Shown: positions 61,810-64,000 of the stretch, one piece after another | Layout of the letters: each line of letters begins with the position of its first letter | Position numbering within the stretch: the stretch's first letter is position 1 | Assembly (NCBI RefSeq): GCF_001418205.1 | Contig: NZ_LIQF01000013.1 | Span: 1-64,000, forward strand | Direction: 5' to 3' | DNA from: Marinomonas fungiae | Lineage (GTDB): Bacteria > Pseudomonadota > Gammaproteobacteria > Pseudomonadales > Marinomonadaceae | DNA length: 64,000 nt | The notes under the pieces: model-generated | What the model saw: only the letters and a program-made list of their open reading frames with translations | The model's database searches: none | What the model was told of the DNA's origin: nothing | Translations under genes and position numbers: made by a program

Positions 61810-63327
61810 ATGAGCATTATTAAACAGGACGATCTGATCACGAGTGTGGCAGATGCCCTACAGTTCATCTCTTATTACCATCCCCTAGATTTTGTAAAAG
61901 CAGTTCATGAAGCGTATGAGCGTGAAGAGAGTCAGGCTGCAAAAGATTCTATGGCACAGATTCTTATCAACTCACGTATGTGTGCGGAAGGTAAGCGCCC
62001 AATTTGTCAAGATACGGGTATCGTGACAGTTTTTGTTAAAGTGGGTATGAATGTTCAGTGGGAAAGCTCTATGAGCGTGACTGACATGATTAACGAAGGT
62101 GTGCGTCGAGCTTACCTTCATCCTGATAACGTACTACGTGCGTCGATTCTTGACGATCCTGCTGGTGCGCGTAAGAACACTAAAGACAATACGCCTGCTG
62201 TGATTCACATGGAGATTGTGCCAGGTGATACCGTAGAGGTGCATGTTGCCGCGAAGGGTGGTGGTTCGGAAAACAAATCTAAGCTGGCGATGCTGAACCC
62301 ATCTGACTCTATTGTTGAGTGGGTGAAGAAAACTGTGCCAACAATGGGCGCGGGTTGGTGTCCACCAGGCATGTTGGGTATAGGTATCGGTGGTACGGCT
62401 GAGAAGGCGATGGTGATGGCGAAAGAATCGCTAATGGAACCAATCGATATTCATGAGCTGAAAGCGCGTGGCCCACAAAATCGCGTAGAAGAACTGCGTC
62501 TAGAAATTTTTGAAGCGGTTAACAATCTAGGTATCGGCGCACAAGGTTTGGGTGGTCTAACCACAGTGCTTGATGTGAAAATCATGGATTACCCTACCCA
62601 CGCGGCATCTTTGCCAGTGGCGATGATTCCGAACTGTGCGGCAACTCGCCACGCACACTTTGTGCTTGATGGTTCGGGTCCTGCCGATCTTGTTCCGCCA
62701 TCACTGGATGATTGGCCAGACATCACTTGGGAAGTGGGTGAGAGTGTGCGTCGTGTTAATTTAAACGACATTACCCCTGAAGCGGTAAAAGAGTGGAAAC
62801 CAGGTGAAACCGTTCTTCTTAACGGCAAAATGCTTACGGGCCGTGATGCGGCACATAAGAAGATGGTTGAAATGATGGCTAATGGCGAAGAACTGCCAGT
62901 AGATCTAAAAGGCCGTTTCATTTACTACGTGGGTCCAGTAGATCCAGTGCGTGACGAAGCGGTAGGGCCAGCGGGTCCAACTACGTCTACGCGTATGGAT
63001 AAATTCACCCATACCATGCTTGAGAAAACTGGTCTACTAGGCATGATCGGTAAAGCTGAGCGTGGTCCGGTTGCTATTGAAGCGATCAAAGAGTTTGGTG
63101 CGGTTTACTTGATGGCCGTGGGTGGCGCAGCTTACCTCGTATCGAAGGCGATTAAGAAAGCTGAAGTGGTAGCGTTTCCTGAACTAGGTATGGAAGCGAT
63201 CTATGAGTTTGATGTTGTCGACATGCCGGTAACGGTTGCTGTTGATGCAGCGGGTACCTCAGTGCACTTGACTGGCCCAGCAGAATGGAAAGCGAAAATC
63301 GAAGCGCAAGTAGTTGAAGTTAAGTAA
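61810..63327 (+). CDS. fumA: fumarate hydratase, class I
   Basis: 505 residues. Iron-sulphur-dependent fumarase that interconverts fumarate and malate in the TCA cycle. Cluster cysteines occur in RPICQDTGI (Cys66), AGWCPPG and MIPNCAATRHAHF; GKGGGSENKSKLAMLNPSD-like AAKGGGSENKSKLA and VGPAGPTTSTRMDKFT are typical. AGGAGAGG precedes the ATG. It could use fumarate made by the aspartase. The oxygen-labile cluster makes it suited to low-oxidative conditions. Confidence 0.94.
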   Translation: MSIIKQDDLITSVADALQFISYYHPLDFVKAVHEAYEREESQAAKDSMAQILINSRMCAEGKRPICQDTGIVTVFVKVGMNVQWESSMSVTDMINEGVRRAYLHPDNVLRASILDDPAGARKNTKDNTPAVIHMEIVPGDTVEVHVAAKGGGSENKSKLAMLNPSDSIVEWVKKTVPTMGAGWCPPGMLGIGIGGTAEKAMVMAKESLMEPIDIHELKARGPQNRVEELRLEIFEAVNNLGIGAQGLGGLTTVLDVKIMDYPTHAASLPVAMIPNCAATRHAHFVLDGSGPADLVPPSLDDWPDITWEVGESVRRVNLNDITPEAVKEWKPGETVLLNGKMLTGRDAAHKKMVEMMANGEELPVDLKGRFIYYVGPVDPVRDEAVGPAGPTTSTRMDKFTHTMLEKTGLLGMIGKAERGPVAIEAIKEFGAVYLMAVGGAAYLVSKAIKKAEVVAFPELGMEAIYEFDVVDMPVTVAVDAAGTSVHLTGPAEWKAKIEAQVVEVK

Positions 63328-63350
63328 GTTTTAACGCCGCTTTGTTTCTA

Positions 63351-63385
63351 AAACGCCCTGCTGGCATTGTCAGTGGGGCGTTTTT
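63351..63385 (+). terminator. rho-independent terminator after fumA
   Basis: AAACGCCC pairs with GGGCGTTT (63351-63358 with 63376-63383), extended by a T-run; the interior can pair further (CTG/CAG). Confidence 0.8.
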
Positions 63386-63505
63386 ATTGGGCAATCTGTC
63401 ACTTCAATTGCAAAAATTGTCAGTTCTTTGAAAAGAGGGGTTTCTTTGTTCGTCTACTACCATATTATGAATCTGTCAAACAACTTTACATTTTAAGGGT
63501 TGATT

Positions 63506-64000
63506 ATGGTTAAGATGCTTTTAGCGGACGATGATGCTCGTCTATCGGATTTGGTAAAGGAATACTTCGACGGTGAAGGTTATGAGGTGACTCATGCTTG
63601 GAACGGTCAGGAAGCGTTAGATTACATGGAACAAGATCGACCTGATATTGTTATTCTTGATGTCATGATGCCGGTATTGGATGGCTTTGAAACCTTGAAG
63701 CAAATCCGTAATAAAAGTGCGATACCAGTCATTATGCTGACGGCCAAAGGCGATGATATTGATCGTATTTTAGGGTTGGAAATGGGGGCGGATGATTATT
63801 TGTCTAAGCCATTTAATCCACGTGAATTGTTGGCGCGAATTAAAGCCATTCTGCGCCGTTCTTCGCAAGAGCGTGAAGATGACCCAATGTCAGATCTGGA
63901 TTTATCTGATGTCTTGTTGCGTCGTCGTGACCGCACAGTTTACTTGCACAATGAGCCGGTAGAGCTAACCACGTCAGAATACTCGCTGCTGGAATGCATG
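63506..64000 (+). CDS. CpxR-like OmpR-family response regulator, 3' truncated
   Basis: 165 codons are visible and the frame runs off the right edge. The receiver domain has the acidic pocket ADDDAR (Asp8-10), phospho-acceptor Asp52 in VILDVMMP, Thr in VIMLTAKG and Lys in LSKPFNPRELLARIKAILRR. The start of a winged-helix DNA-binding domain follows (VYLHNEPVELTTSEYSLLECM). The residue pattern resembles CpxR more than PhoB or OmpR. AAGGG precedes the ATG at 63506. Its sensor kinase would be expected just beyond the window. Confidence 0.9.
   Translation, partial: MVKMLLADDDARLSDLVKEYFDGEGYEVTHAWNGQEALDYMEQDRPDIVILDVMMPVLDGFETLKQIRNKSAIPVIMLTAKGDDIDRILGLEMGADDYLSKPFNPRELLARIKAILRRSSQEREDDPMSDLDLSDVLLRRRDRTVYLHNEPVELTTSEYSLLECM

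Noticed and set aside
63388..63505. CTGTCAA-ACAA-CTTTACA upstream of the response regulator as a PHO box
   Set aside because: Only the first half-site fits; the second matches poorly and the regulator resembles CpxR rather than PhoB.

Overview
The window reads as chromosomal DNA of a marine gammaproteobacterium, most like Marinomonas or a close relative in the Oceanospirillales. That assignment is inference. It rests on moderate GC, a conserved gammaproteobacterial gene order (psd, motA-motB, rsgA, orn, nnr-tsaE-amiB-mutL-miaA-hfq-hflX-hflK-hflC-hisZ-purA), a queA-tgt-yajC-secD-secF cluster, a short HisG system implied by hisZ, and many chemotaxis and c-di-GMP proteins. There is no rRNA, CRISPR array or intact mobile element. 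The only mobile trace is a short IS3-type orfA remnant near 8.8-8.95 kb.

Region 1 (1-10.6 kb) is accessory surface and sensing DNA. It holds the 3' 8.7 kb of a giant repeat adhesin, cut by the window edge, with RTX-like nonapeptides, a very acidic tail and a 12-copy in-frame hexamer repeat. The IS3 remnant and a methyl-accepting chemotaxis protein with a C-terminal sensor-like domain follow.

Region 2 (10.8-14.0 kb) holds small metabolic and unknown genes: a pirin, a DMT transporter, a VOC protein, a CPXCG protein and DUF2721.

Region 3 (14.1-20.3 kb) looks like an amino-acid amide and aspartate utilisation island. An AGCS symporter, aspartase and type I asparaginase are transcribed leftward, with a terminator between symporter and aspartase. 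An HTH regulator and an amidase are transcribed rightward.

Region 4 (20.4-27.4 kb) carries a PepSY protein, a cytochrome b561-like protein, an Aer-type transducer coupled to a PAS-EAL phosphodiesterase, and a Tat-exported PhoX phosphatase. The first PAS of the phosphodiesterase has the FixL/DosP haem-ligand signature. PhoX has four phased PHO-box half-sites upstream.

Region 5 (27.5-52.5 kb) is housekeeping: tRNA-Leu(CAA), queuosine synthesis, Sec accessory subunits, phospholipid synthesis, the flagellar stator, ribosome maturation, RNA turnover, NAD(P)HX repair, tRNA t6A and i6A modification, cell-wall amidase, mismatch repair with an endonuclease-type MutL, Hfq, HflX/K/C, HisZ and PurA. A possible 22-codon gene lies between miaA and hfq.

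Region 6 (52.5-64 kb) contains a diguanylate cyclase, a YegD-type Hsp70, DUF2069, wrbA-arsC, proS, an SMP-30 hydrolase, a HIT protein, an unrecognised 581-residue protein with three related helical modules, a class I fumarase, and the start of a CpxR-like response regulator cut by the right edge.

The strongest candidates for new biology are the Aer/haem-PAS-EAL operon, the three-module protein at 59.9-61.6 kb, and the small ORF upstream of hfq.
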